64,000 nucleotides of DNA from a bacterium (GTDB lineage: Bacteria; Myxococcota_A; UBA9160; UBA4427), in contig JANSYR010000003.1 of assembly GCA_024742285.1 (NCBI GenBank), forward strand, positions 445,657 to 509,656, in the 5' to 3' direction. Below the pieces are notes generated by a model. The model worked only from the letters and a program-made list of their open reading frames with translations, was not told the origin of the DNA and ran no database searches. Below, in pieces: positions 52,786 to 61,139 of this stretch (its first letter is position 1; each line of letters opens with the position of its first letter). Position numbers and translations under genes: made by a program.

Positions 52786-52867
52786 TCCACCGAGGGAGAC
52801 ACCCTCGATTTCGCCTTCGTCCCCGACCTCCCTTACGATCTGCTCGATCTGCGAGGGAGGGAACGCA

Positions 52868-53413
52868 ATGATCGCGTCGAATCGGATCCGACGATGGGTG
52901 GGTGCACTCGCGGGATGCTTGCTGGTGTCTTCGGTCGCCTGTACGGGTCCGATCTCCGTTGCCACCCGGAACCACGACGAGATCCGGCTGGGAGACTTCG
53001 ACGCCTTCCGACTCGAGGTGGCGAGCGCCGAGGGCGCCGATCCGGAGCGTGACGGGATCCCGCTCCAGCTGCTCGAGCGGGAGGCGGGCGCGCTCATCAC
53101 GGAGCGCGGCTACCGACTCGCGCCCGGCGCGGGCCACGCCGTCTCGATCCGCCTCACGGCGGGTCCCGAGCGGGTCGTCCGCCGGACGTGGTCCGCAGAT
53201 CCCGGATACAACGCCTATGTCGAGCGAGAACGCGAGGAAGCCGTCCTCGTCCTCTCGGCGGTCGACGACGGGCGCGGGCTCGAAGCGTGGCGCGGCGAAT
53301 CGCGCGTACGGCTCCCCGAGGCGGGGATGCTCGTCGGCCCGAGCCGCGAGACCGTGTGGATGGATGCCCTCGCCGAGCTGATCGGCCGACTGCCGGCGCG
53401 CTCCGAGAACTGA
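52868..53413 (+). CDS. DUF4136-like lipoprotein
   Basis: A 181-residue protein with a lipoprotein signal (lipobox SVAC near residue 25) and a domain with YRLAPGAGHAVSIRL and EAVLVLSAVDDGRGLEAWRGE, the pattern of DUF4136 lipoproteins, in which strands alternate with the phrase G-x-x-x-W-x-G. GGAGGG is about 6 bases before the ATG. Inferred to be membrane attached on the periplasmic side. Function unknown. Confidence 0.7.
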   Translation: MIASNRIRRWVGALAGCLLVSSVACTGPISVATRNHDEIRLGDFDAFRLEVASAEGADPERDGIPLQLLEREAGALITERGYRLAPGAGHAVSIRLTAGPERVVRRTWSADPGYNAYVEREREEAVLVLSAVDDGRGLEAWRGESRVRLPEAGMLVGPSRETVWMDALAELIGRLPARSEN

Positions 53414-53494
53414 CTCTCGGGGCGACGTCCGAGAATTCACCGAAATGCCATCCGTCCCGCCGCCTCGAGGACCTAGCCTCCGGGCCAAGAGCTC

Positions 53495-53971
53495 ATGTCG
53501 ACGTCCCGCCCCCTCTCCGACCCCACACCGACGCCCCGCTCGCTGATCGCCGCCTTCGTCCTCGCGCTGGCGGCGGTCGCCTGCTCCGATGCGCCCGACG
53601 ACACCGTCTCCGACGAGCGCCTGGCCGCGTATCGCGCGCAGATCCCGGATCTCGTGGCCGAGGACTGCCGTCGCCATGAGACGAACGTCTCCGTCCACGG
53701 ACCCGCGTGCGAAGCCGCTTCCTCGCTCTTCCACGAGGCCGTCGGCGATCTCCTGGCGACCGTGCCGCCGACCTGGGAGAAGCAGGTCCTGGCGATCGGG
53801 GGCATCTGCCGAGCCAAGGCCTATCGCTACGCGCAGTCAGAGCTGGATCGAAGGGAGGAGACCGACCTCCTCGTCGAGGGACTCGCGGCGGCGCCGGTCT
53901 GTCTCGAAGAGCAGTTCGAGCTCTTGAAGGACGTGGCGCGCCGCGAGGGCGTGCCGGTTCCTGGCGACTGA
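53495..53971 (+). CDS. Small putative lipoprotein
   Basis: A 158-residue protein with an N-terminal Pro-rich stretch, a hydrophobic segment and lipobox-like AVAC at residues 27-30. The mature part is helical with four cysteines (EDCRRHE, GPACEAA, GGICRAKAY, APVCLEEQ) that could form two disulfides. No family recognised. It stands alone between the DUF4136-like gene and an SDR. Confidence 0.6.
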   Translation: MSTSRPLSDPTPTPRSLIAAFVLALAAVACSDAPDDTVSDERLAAYRAQIPDLVAEDCRRHETNVSVHGPACEAASSLFHEAVGDLLATVPPTWEKQVLAIGGICRAKAYRYAQSELDRREETDLLVEGLAAAPVCLEEQFELLKDVARREGVPVPGD

Positions 53972-54064
53972 TCGCGCGTCGGACGCGATGGCCCGTCCTC
54001 CTTCCGCTGCCTAGACTCCGCCCGCGTTCCGACGCCGAATCGTCGGGCGGAGAGGAGGCGAGCG

Positions 54065-54862
54065 ATGAGTGATCAGCGACTGCAGGGCCAGGTGATGATG
54101 GTGACGGGGGCCTCCTCCGGGATCGGTCTCGCCTGCGCCGAGCGTTTCGTGCGCGAGGGCGCGGTCGTCCACGGTTTCGACGTCGCCGAAAAGCCCGCGG
54201 CCTGGGCGGCGATCGAGAAGGACGCGCCCGGCTCGACGTTCACCGTCGGCGACGTGCGCGACGAGGCGGCCCAGAAGGCGTGGGCCGCGGACGTGAAGGC
54301 CGCGCACGGTCGGATCGACTCGATCGTGACCGCGGCCGGCGTCGCGAGCGGCGGCCCGGTCCACTTGATTCCCACCGAGGAGTGGCAGCGGGTGCAGGAC
54401 ATCAACCTGACCGGGACCTTCCTGTCGGTGAAGGCGGTGATCGACACGATGCTCGAGCAGCGCTCGGGTACGATCATCACGGTCGCCAGCGTCGAAGGTC
54501 TCGAGGGCGCCGAAGGGGGCAGCACCTACAACGCGTCGAAGGGCGGCGTCGTGCTGCTGACGAAGAACCTCGCGATGGACTACAGCCGGATGGGCATCCG
54601 GTCGAACTGCATCTGCCCCGGGTTCATCGACACGCCGCTCTTCCAGTCCGTGATCGGTCAGCCGAGCCAGGCCGAGTTCGCCGAGAAGATCAAGGAGCAG
54701 CACAAGATCGGCCGCTTCGGGCGACCCGAAGAGATCGCCGGCGCGGCCTTCTTCCTCGCCTCGGACGACTCGAGCTTCGTCTCGGGCCACGCGCTCCCGG
54801 TCGACGGCGGCTACGTCGCGGGTCATCGACACGGACACACGAAGCTGATGGGGCTCGACTGA
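54065..54862 (+). CDS. Short-chain dehydrogenase/reductase
   Basis: A 265-residue classical SDR with TGASSGIG (14-21), acidic residue in HGFDVAEK (NAD preference), TAAGVASGG in place of NNAG, catalytic Ser in TVASVEG and Tyr-x3-Lys in YNASKGG. C-terminal GGYVAGHRHGH is a His-rich variant of the family's substrate loop. Good ribosome binding site (GGAGGCGAGCG). Substrate unknown; steroid or acyl alcohols are common. Confidence 0.92.
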   Translation: MSDQRLQGQVMMVTGASSGIGLACAERFVREGAVVHGFDVAEKPAAWAAIEKDAPGSTFTVGDVRDEAAQKAWAADVKAAHGRIDSIVTAAGVASGGPVHLIPTEEWQRVQDINLTGTFLSVKAVIDTMLEQRSGTIITVASVEGLEGAEGGSTYNASKGGVVLLTKNLAMDYSRMGIRSNCICPGFIDTPLFQSVIGQPSQAEFAEKIKEQHKIGRFGRPEEIAGAAFFLASDDSSFVSGHALPVDGGYVAGHRHGHTKLMGLD

Positions 54863-54880
54863 GACCTGGCGGCGCTGCGC

Positions 54881-55100
54881 GCCTCTCGACGCAGCCTTTG
54901 TGGGCTGCGTCTTGCGCTCAGGGCTGTGGGGGAGCGCGTTTGTATCGCCTGGGCCTCTCGACGCAACCTTTGTGGGCTGCGTCTTGCGCTCAGGGCTGTG
55001 GGGAGCGCGCTCGGATCGGCTTTGCGTCTCTCGACGCGGCCTGATCGCCCGCGGCTTGCGCTCAGGGCTGTGGGGGATGCGCTCGGATCGCCATTGCGTC
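54881..55100. repeat. Three tandem repeats of about 72 bp at a convergent junction
   Basis: Units begin CTCTCGACGC at about 54882, 54954 and 55026 and contain CTTGCGCTCAGGGCTGTGGG. The first two are nearly identical; the third diverges in its first half. The core is the reverse complement of the 36-bp repeat at 25395-25521 with two mismatches in 21 bases. It fills the gap between the SDR and the Fur-controlled gene. Confidence 0.85.
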
Positions 55101-55134
55101 TGGTGCGCTTCGCCCAGCGCGGGTCTCCGGGGGG

Positions 55135-55356
55135 TCAGTGGACGGTCGTGGGGACCGTGGTGGGGTGGGGCTCGATCTTCGTGGTGGCGCGGGCAATCGA
55201 TTGGGCCATGGCAGCGAAGGCCTCGGGCGTGAGGCGGAGGGTCGTGTTGGCGAGCGTCAGGTGGACGCTGCCGCAGGTGCAGTGGGTGATCTGGTGACCG
55301 TCTCCGCGGGCGAGGAGGCGGTGGCGACAGGCGTCGGAAGCGGGGCGGCGGGGCAT
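55135..55356 (-). CDS. Fur-controlled 73-residue protein with Cys-x-Cys motif
   Basis: A 73-residue cytosolic protein of unknown family: basic N-terminus with a Cys (SDACRHRL), then a compact beta-rich core ITHCTCGSVHLTLANTTLRL followed (as separate short motifs HCTCGSVHLTL and LTPEAFAAMAQSIARA) by a helix, and a Thr/Pro/His tail. The pattern of a metal-like Cys pair, short strands and a helix recalls small DUF6686-like proteins. GGAG is 7 bases before the ATG. It has a strong promoter overlapped by a perfect Fur-type box, so it is probably made under iron limitation. Confidence 0.75.
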   Translation of the reverse strand: MPRRPASDACRHRLLARGDGHQITHCTCGSVHLTLANTTLRLTPEAFAAMAQSIARATTKIEPHPTTVPTTVH

Positions 55357-55387
55357 CTCGGGACTCCGTGTTGGGGTGACGCGGCCT

Positions 55388-55416
55388 AGATTACGAAATT
55401 GAAAATCATTTTCAAT
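55388..55416 (-). promoter_or_regulatory. Sigma-70 type promoter with overlapping Fur box
   Basis: On the minus strand TTGAAA (55415-55410) and TAATCT (55393-55388) are 16 bases apart, a good -35/-10 pair ending about 30 bases before the ATG at 55356. The 19-bp palindrome ATTGAAAATCATTTTCAAT (55398-55416) covers the -35 box and most of the spacer, as Fur sites do. Confidence 0.85.
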
Positions 55417-55464
55417 ATCGTGGTAACAGTCTGCCCTGACGAATGAATTCGCTCCAGAACAGGT

Positions 55465-56319
55465 TCAGCCCGTCCGCTTCGCCCACTCCCGGCGGATGAA
55501 GTCGTGGCCCTCCCGGGCGAGCTTCTCCTCGTCCTCGAACATCGGGCGCCAGATCTTCGTCGCGGCGGCGAGGGACGGCAGGGCGCTGCCGAAGGCCTCG
55601 ATCGTGAGCCAGCCGTCGTAGCCGCCGGCCACGAGGGCATCGAAGGTCGCGTCCCACGCGACCTGTCCGGCGCCCGGGGTGCTGCGGTCGTTCTCCGAGA
55701 TGTGCACGTGATGGATGGCCGCGGCGTTCGCGCGCACGGCGCCCGGGGAATCCTTCTCCTCGATGTGGGCGTGGAACGTGTCGTAGTGGATGCCGACGTT
55801 CGGACGGTCGAGGTCCCGGACGTAGCGCGCCGTGTCCGCCGCGGTGTTCAGGAGATAGATCTCGAAGCGGTTCAGGAACTCGAAGGCGAGGGCGATGTCG
55901 TGCTTCGCCGCGTGGTCGGCGACCTCGCCGAGCACCTCGACGCTGCCGTTCCATTCCTCTTCGGTCGGGCCCGCGCCGCTGAACTGCCCGATCGCGGCGT
56001 AGAGCGGCCCGGCCAGCGTCGACACGCCGGCGGCTTCGCAGCAGTCCACGACGAGACGCAGACGCTCGGTCGCGGCGGACCGCACCGCCGGATCGGGAGA
56101 GATCGGGTCGTGCTCGGGGTTGCAGACCGTGACTGCCGTGCGTTCGAGGCCGAGGTCGTCGAGGTGGCGGCCGAGGGCGGCGAACCGCTCGGGATCCGGA
56201 TCGAAGATCGGCAGCTCGACCCCGTCGAAGCCCATCTCCTTCAGACGGCCGTAGAGCGGCAACCATGACTCGTCGACCGGGTCGTCGGTCCAGAGGAAGA
56301 GGTTCATTCCGACCTTCAT
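55465..56319 (-). CDS. Sugar phosphate isomerase/epimerase family protein
   Basis: A 284-residue TIM-barrel protein of the xylose-isomerase-like (AP endonuclease 2) superfamily. Likely metal ligands: Glu in ALAFEFLNR, Asp in GIHYDTFHAHIEE, His in HHVHISENDR and Glu in LTIEAFG. This layout matches D-tagatose 3-epimerase/D-psicose epimerase-like enzymes, also found as inosose isomerases or hydroxypyruvate isomerases. Substrate unknown. Confidence 0.88.
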   Translation of the reverse strand: MKVGMNLFLWTDDPVDESWLPLYGRLKEMGFDGVELPIFDPDPERFAALGRHLDDLGLERTAVTVCNPEHDPISPDPAVRSAATERLRLVVDCCEAAGVSTLAGPLYAAIGQFSGAGPTEEEWNGSVEVLGEVADHAAKHDIALAFEFLNRFEIYLLNTAADTARYVRDLDRPNVGIHYDTFHAHIEEKDSPGAVRANAAAIHHVHISENDRSTPGAGQVAWDATFDALVAGGYDGWLTIEAFGSALPSLAAATKIWRPMFEDEEKLAREGHDFIRREWAKRTG

Positions 56320-56416
56320 GGGTGACTCCTGGGGAAGCGGGGCCCGGTGCGGCGAGGGACCGCGCCTACTCTACACTCTCCCCGGTCGTCTCCGGCCGCT
56401 GGAGAGGAGGACGTCC

Positions 56417-56695
56417 ATGCGCATTGGCTTCTACGCGACCCTTCGAAAGATCGTGGGCGAGAAGTACGTCGAGCTCGACGTGCCAGTGCCGTGCACGCTC
56501 CAGCAGATCGTCGACGCCGTCGTCGCGGCCCATCCGGATCTGGGCGAGGAGATCCTCGACCCATCCGGGGGGCTCGACCGGTACATCCATCTCTTCGTCG
56601 ACGGGCGCAGCTCCAAGTTCCTCGAAGCCGGCCTCGCGACCGAGGTCGACGGGAGCCAGTCGATCGAGTTCTTCCCGGCGGTGGCGGGCGGCTAG
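56417..56695 (+). CDS. MoaD/ThiS-like sulfur carrier protein
   Basis: A 92-residue ubiquitin-fold protein ending in Gly-Gly (AVAGG), the site that MoeB-like enzymes adenylate and thiocarboxylate. Motifs: YATLRKIVGEK and LFVDGRSSKFL. MoaD gives sulfur for molybdopterin; close variants are encoded next to tungsten aldehyde oxidoreductases. Such an enzyme lies 1 kb away (57650-59464), so use in tungstopterin synthesis is plausible. GAGGAGG is about 6 bases before the ATG. Confidence 0.85.
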   Translation: MRIGFYATLRKIVGEKYVELDVPVPCTLQQIVDAVVAAHPDLGEEILDPSGGLDRYIHLFVDGRSSKFLEAGLATEVDGSQSIEFFPAVAGG

Positions 56696-56731
56696 CCCGG
56701 ATCCCAGCGGACCCTCGCGAGCGGTCGCGCC

Positions 56732-57469
56732 TCAGTGCAGGGTCGCGAAGCTGGCGCCCAGGCTCGGGAGCTTGGGACCCAGGTCGCGCAAGGCCTCGTT
56801 CAGCGCGTTCTCGGTCAGCGTGGCGAAGTAGAGCGCGTCGTTGCCCCAGTTGTAGAAGAGCCCCTGCGTGAGCTTGTGGCGGCCGTCCGTCTGGTAGGTC
56901 CAGACGACCTGGCCCGACGGATCGACGAGCTCGAACTCGAACTCGGTCTCGTTGATCGACGATCCGGCCGGGAATCCGATGTACCAGAGCAGGGGGCCGA
57001 AGACGCTCAGACCGTACGAGTAGACCGTTCCCTGATAGAAGGTCCGGTGGGCCGTGCCGCGGAGCATGTAGTCCGCTTCGCGCGTCTCGCCTCCGAGCGT
57101 GAAGTAGACACGCTTGAAGAGACCCGAGTTCTCGAAGGATCGCGCTGCCGCCTTCCCGAGATCCTCGTCGACCTGGAACTCCCACTCGGAGATCGTCATG
57201 AACGCCTTCGCCGCTTCCGGGCGCTCGTAGTTCACGCTGGCGTAGGGCATGAGCGGGATCAGGTAGAGAAACATCGTCGCCGACTGGTTCTTCACCGGCC
57301 GGGACTCCCGGAACGGGAGGACGCCGATCGTCAACTCCGTGGGCTGGGTATCCGCGCGGTAGAGCTGGTCGGGGTTGACCGGGTAGGTCCACTTCGCCTG
57401 GGTATTGCAGCCGACGAGCGAGAAGATCGTCGCGAGGACGGTGAGCAGGACGATTGCCGAGCGGGACAT
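56732..57469 (-). CDS. Putative lipoprotein of unknown function
   Basis: A 245-residue protein with a clear lipoprotein signal (lipobox LVGC about residue 21). The mature part has GVLPFRESRPVKNQS and later FGPLLWYIGFPAG, segments seen in outer-membrane-attached lipoproteins of unknown role, and a membrane-prone stretch near residues 65-80 (MFLYLIPLMPYAS). AGGAG lies close upstream of the ATG at 57469. It sits between the MoaD-like and aldehyde oxidoreductase genes without obvious link to either. Confidence 0.7.
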   Translation of the reverse strand: MSRSAIVLLTVLATIFSLVGCNTQAKWTYPVNPDQLYRADTQPTELTIGVLPFRESRPVKNQSATMFLYLIPLMPYASVNYERPEAAKAFMTISEWEFQVDEDLGKAAARSFENSGLFKRVYFTLGGETREADYMLRGTAHRTFYQGTVYSYGLSVFGPLLWYIGFPAGSSINETEFEFELVDPSGQVVWTYQTDGRHKLTQGLFYNWGNDALYFATLTENALNEALRDLGPKLPSLGASFATLH

Positions 57470-57649
57470 GACCTCTCCTTCGCGCCGAATGCGCGGCCAG
57501 TACGGGACGGTCGAAGCGTAGGCGAATGTCCTGTGCCGTCGAGTGCGCACGCGGCCGGACGAGGCCGTGCGTCGGAATTCCGCCGTACGGTCTTTCCGAA
57601 CGGAATCAGCCCGACCCGCCTCCGCTGCCGGGGACGCGAGCGACCTGGA

Positions 57650-59464
57650 TCAGGGGACCTGCAGCTCGGCGAGCTTCTCGTCCGGGACGACGCCGTCCTT
57701 CCAGCCGCGAATCGCGTAGTACTCGCCGAGCATCTGATCGAGCTCGGAGACGTGGCCCTTCGAGCCCGAGAGGGTCGAGGCCTCCTCGGTGAAGCGCTTC
57801 GGCAGGGTGTCGCTGCCTTCGCGAAAGCCCGCCAGGTTGTTGTAGTAGCGCTCCAGGTTGTAGATGCGTTCGCCGGCTTTCATCACGTCGTCGGCGGTGC
57901 ATTCGATTCCCATGGCGCCGGCCCACTGCTGGGCGTACTCGTCGGCGCCCTGGGCGAAGGCGCTGAACTTGCAGAGGTCGAGGCTGTCGGAGAACGCGGC
58001 GAGGTCCTGGAAGATCATCACGAGCTCGCCCTTGCCCTTCCAGGCGAGCGGGTCGGCTTCGACGTCGACCACGCCGAGCTCGGCGGCGGCCACGTAGGCA
58101 CGCAGATGGCACGCGCCGCGGTTGCTGGTCGCGTAGCCGAGCCCCATCCCCTTCAAGCCGCGCGGGTCGTAGGCGGGCACGGCCTGGCCCTTCACGGCCA
58201 TCGCCGCCTCCGGTTTTCCGAGATTCGCGGCCGCCCGGACTGCACCGTCCGCGAGCTTGTCGCCCACGCCCTCGCGAAGCGCGAGCTGCTCGGTCAACGC
58301 GACCATGCGGCCATCATCGCCCCAGGCGAGCGATTCCCCGTTCGTCAGCCCGTCCTCGGAGCACTCCATGAAGACAGAGTAGACGTTGCCGAGCTCGATC
58401 GGGTCGAGGCCGTAGTCGTTGCACTGGTCGATCAGCTTCGCGACCGAGCGGATGTCGTCGACGTCGCAGTTGGCGCCGAGGGCCCAGGCGGGCTCGTACT
58501 CGACGCTCTCCATCTTGAGGCCCTTCCACGGGCCGTCCTCGATGGTCACCTCCTTCTTGCACGCGACCGGACAGGCGTGGCAGGTCGGGTTTCCGGAGAG
58601 GAGGTTCTGCTCGACGTACTCCCCGGAGAGGGTCTCGGCCCGCTCGCCGAAGGAGGTCAGCTGGGAGTTCCGGACGCCCAGGGCCCCGATCGAGTTCGTC
58701 ACGTTCATCAGCACGTTCGTGCCGTAGACCGAGAGGCCGCCCTTCTTGGGACTCGTGATGTTCTTCTCGTCGCGGATCGTGTCGAGGGCGGCCTTCCGCG
58801 CGCCCTGCCAGGCGGCCTTGTCCGGAACGTCGCTCTTCTCGTTGCCCGCGCGGACGACGATCGCCTTCAAGTTCTTGCTCCCGCCGACGGCGCCGGTTCC
58901 GCCGCGGCCGAAGGCGCGGTCGTCTTCGTTCACCCAGACCGCGAAGCGCGAGAGGTTCTCGCCGGCCTGGCCGATCGCGTTGACCGAGAGGTTCTTCTCC
59001 CCGTAGCGCTCCTTGTAGAACGCCACGGTCTCGTGGATCCCCTTGCCCCACGTGTCGCTCGCGTCGCGGATCTCGATCTCGCCGTCCTCGACGAAGACGT
59101 AGACCGGGGTGTCGGCCTTGCCCTCGAAGACGATCCCGTCGAAGCCGGCCCAGCGGACGCGGGCGGCGGTCCACCCGCCCTGGTGGCTGTCGGTCACGGT
59201 GTTCGTGAGCGGCGACTTGGTGACGGCGGCCCAGCGGCCCGACATGCTCGTCTCGCTGCCGGAGAGCGGTCCGTTCATGAAGCAGAGGATGTTCTCGGGC
59301 GAGAGTGGGTCGACGTCGACGCCGTTCTCGAGCACGTAGCGGACGCCGAGGCCGCGACCGCCGATGTACTTGTCGACCCATTCCTGCGGCGCCGGCTTCT
59401 TCGTGACGGTTCGGTTCGTGAGGTCGATGTGGGCGATGTCGCGGCCGAAGGTCCTGGCGTCCAT
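57650..59464 (-). CDS. Aldehyde ferredoxin oxidoreductase
   Basis: A 604-residue tungsten-type oxidoreductase, full length for the family. The 4Fe-4S ligands are Cys295, Cys298, Cys302 (CHACPVAC) and Cys498 (SLDLCKF), and the N-terminal domain shows YIGGRGLG and GPLSGSETSMSGR, the pterin-binding region. It oxidises aldehydes to acids with ferredoxin, or runs in reverse. AAGGGAG is 8 bases before the ATG at 59464. Known members need low potential and low oxygen, so it contrasts with the many oxygenases around it. A MoaD-like gene lies nearby. Confidence 0.94.
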   Translation of the reverse strand: MDARTFGRDIAHIDLTNRTVTKKPAPQEWVDKYIGGRGLGVRYVLENGVDVDPLSPENILCFMNGPLSGSETSMSGRWAAVTKSPLTNTVTDSHQGGWTAARVRWAGFDGIVFEGKADTPVYVFVEDGEIEIRDASDTWGKGIHETVAFYKERYGEKNLSVNAIGQAGENLSRFAVWVNEDDRAFGRGGTGAVGGSKNLKAIVVRAGNEKSDVPDKAAWQGARKAALDTIRDEKNITSPKKGGLSVYGTNVLMNVTNSIGALGVRNSQLTSFGERAETLSGEYVEQNLLSGNPTCHACPVACKKEVTIEDGPWKGLKMESVEYEPAWALGANCDVDDIRSVAKLIDQCNDYGLDPIELGNVYSVFMECSEDGLTNGESLAWGDDGRMVALTEQLALREGVGDKLADGAVRAAANLGKPEAAMAVKGQAVPAYDPRGLKGMGLGYATSNRGACHLRAYVAAAELGVVDVEADPLAWKGKGELVMIFQDLAAFSDSLDLCKFSAFAQGADEYAQQWAGAMGIECTADDVMKAGERIYNLERYYNNLAGFREGSDTLPKRFTEEASTLSGSKGHVSELDQMLGEYYAIRGWKDGVVPDEKLAELQVP

Positions 59465-59641
59465 GGGTGGGCTCCCTTGCGCGCGCCCGCCGGAAGAGGC
59501 GTAGCGCCTCACCATTCTAGACCGATCGACGGCGGCGTTGGAAGCGCTTTCCCGACCGGGTGGGCGTGGCCTCGATCCGGAACGCAGAAGGCGACCCGCC
59601 CGCCCCCCGGCAAGCGGGCCGCCCGGGCCGACCGCCGCGCG

Positions 59642-60367
59642 TCAGAACCGGAAGAATACGCCTGCGCCCACGGAGACGTAGTCCAGGTCCTCGACGTCGC
59701 CGGTCGGAAGCACGTAGCCCGTGTCGACGGAGAGGCCGATGTTCTCGGTCACGTAGAACTCGACACCGCCGCCGAAGCGAGCCGCGAAATCGGTGTCGGT
59801 CTTCTGGAACGTCGAGACCGGGTCGTCGGATCTCGCGCTCAGGAATCCGAGTCCGGCCGAGAGGTAGGGCTGGACGCGCCCGGTCGCGAGATAGCCCTTC
59901 ACGTCGCCGGTGAGCGCCTGCGTGCGCGTCTCCGAGATCTCCGTTCCGTCCACCGACGTCTCGAAGTCCTCCATCCACTCGTAGTGCGCCTCGAGGGCGA
60001 GGTGCGGCGTGATGCGCGCACCGAGCCGGCCTGCGAGGCCGAACGAAGGATCGACCTCCACGTTGTTCACGCCCGGGATCTCCGTCAGCTGCCCCTCGAG
60101 CCGCGTCGTGAAGCCACCGACCAGGCCGCCGCCGACGTAGAGACCCGAGCGGGCGTAGTCGCCGTTCTCCGCCATGATGCGATCGAATCGGCTGTTGGCC
60201 TGCGCGGACCCCGCGCCGCCGAGCAGCGCCAGCGCGGCCAGCGCCACGATCGGTGCGAACCGCACGCGGGACCGCGTCCGTCGCTCGCTCGGGAAGGGTC
60301 GCCCCTCCCGGAAGAAGCGGGTCACGGGATTCGGATTCCGGTGGCGGGATTGCGATCGACGGTCCAT
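59642..60367 (-). CDS. Outer-membrane beta-barrel protein (OmpW/OmpA-like)
   Basis: A 241-residue protein with a long basic n-region, a signal core (about 41-62, ending SAQA) and an eight-stranded-barrel pattern: GLYVGGGLVGGF, GRLGARITPHLALEAHYEW, VQPYLSAGLGFL, ARFGGGVEFYV, and a terminal Phe (VFFRF), the signal for BAM insertion. The ATG at 60367 has GGAGGA 7 bases upstream. Function unknown; similar small barrels serve as channels or structural proteins. Confidence 0.8.
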   Translation of the reverse strand: MDRRSQSRHRNPNPVTRFFREGRPFPSERRTRSRVRFAPIVALAALALLGGAGSAQANSRFDRIMAENGDYARSGLYVGGGLVGGFTTRLEGQLTEIPGVNNVEVDPSFGLAGRLGARITPHLALEAHYEWMEDFETSVDGTEISETRTQALTGDVKGYLATGRVQPYLSAGLGFLSARSDDPVSTFQKTDTDFAARFGGGVEFYVTENIGLSVDTGYVLPTGDVEDLDYVSVGAGVFFRF

Positions 60368-60698
60368 GTCTCGGTCCTCCATGGCACGCGGTCTCGTCAG
60401 CGCGCTCGAGGCGACCTGCCTCTCTGGCGACGACGGTCGAGTCGAGGGCGGGCGTTCCGTCCCCGTCTCGTGCGTGTCCGTTGAGGCGTGGGAGCGGCGT
60501 AGACCGGGCGCAGTTCGGGAATCCGCGTCGCCGCGCTCTCGTCCGGTTCGCGGAAAAAGTGCGGAACCCGGGCGTACGTCGAGGCACGCAGGCCGGCCCG
60601 CGGGCGCGGCCCTGCCCTTCGTCTCGCGGCTCGGCGGGCGCGAGACCCGGCTATCCTCGGCGGCGACCGAGGGTCCAGGATCGAGGAGGGGCGAGGGC
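60368..60698. other. Divergent intergenic region
   Basis: 330 bases between the barrel gene and the ketosteroid isomerase gene. GC-rich, with no supported gene and no recognisable operator; a short A-run (GGAAAAAGTG near 60553) is the only AT-rich spot. Promoters for both genes should be here. Confidence 0.4.
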
Positions 60699-61058
60699 GT
60701 GGCGCTGACCAGGGAACGGGCCGAGGCGGTCTTCGCGGCCTACAGCGAGCGACACGCTCGTTGCGACCTCGCCGGGGTCCTGGCGCTGTTCGCTCCGGAT
60801 GCGACGGTCGAGGATCCCGTCGGCGCACCGGGCTACGTCGGTCTCGACGCGATCGAGGGGTTCTATTCGGGGACGCAGGCTCGGAACGGTCCGATGACGA
60901 TCGAGCGGGCGGGCGCGCTGCTCGTCGGGGGCGACGAGCTCGCGGTGCACGTCCGGGCCGAGCTCGAGGCGGCGGGCGCGCCTCCGGCGATGGACGTGAT
61001 CTACGTGATCGCCGTCGACGAGGCGGGTCGGATCCGTTCGCTTCGGGCGTGGTACTAG
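60699..61058 (+). CDS. Ketosteroid isomerase-like enzyme with intact catalytic residues
   Basis: A 119-residue NTF2-fold protein closely resembling Delta5-3-ketosteroid isomerase. Tyr15 (FAAYSERH), Asp39 (FAPDATVEDPVG) and Asp99 (PPAMDVIYV) correspond to Tyr14, Asp38 and Asp99 of the Comamonas enzyme, and the closing strand (RIRSLRAWY) matches its SMRALF end. It would shift a double bond in 3-oxo-Delta5 steroids via a dienolate. The GTG start has AGGAGG upstream. It points to steroid or terpenoid turnover in this organism. Confidence 0.85.
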   Translation: MALTRERAEAVFAAYSERHARCDLAGVLALFAPDATVEDPVGAPGYVGLDAIEGFYSGTQARNGPMTIERAGALLVGGDELAVHVRAELEAAGAPPAMDVIYVIAVDEAGRIRSLRAWY

Positions 61059-61139
61059 CAGCCTGCTCCCGTCGATCGTGTCCTATCCTGCCGCTCGGAT
61101 CGCGCAGACGGAGCGCGACCGGAAACCGGGAGAACGGGA

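Noticed and set aside
56735-60484. 1,249-codon open frame on the plus strand
   Set aside because: It lies opposite three well-supported genes (lipoprotein, aldehyde oxidoreductase, barrel protein), has Arg/Val/Glu-rich low-complexity composition and no family motif. It is a high-GC shadow.
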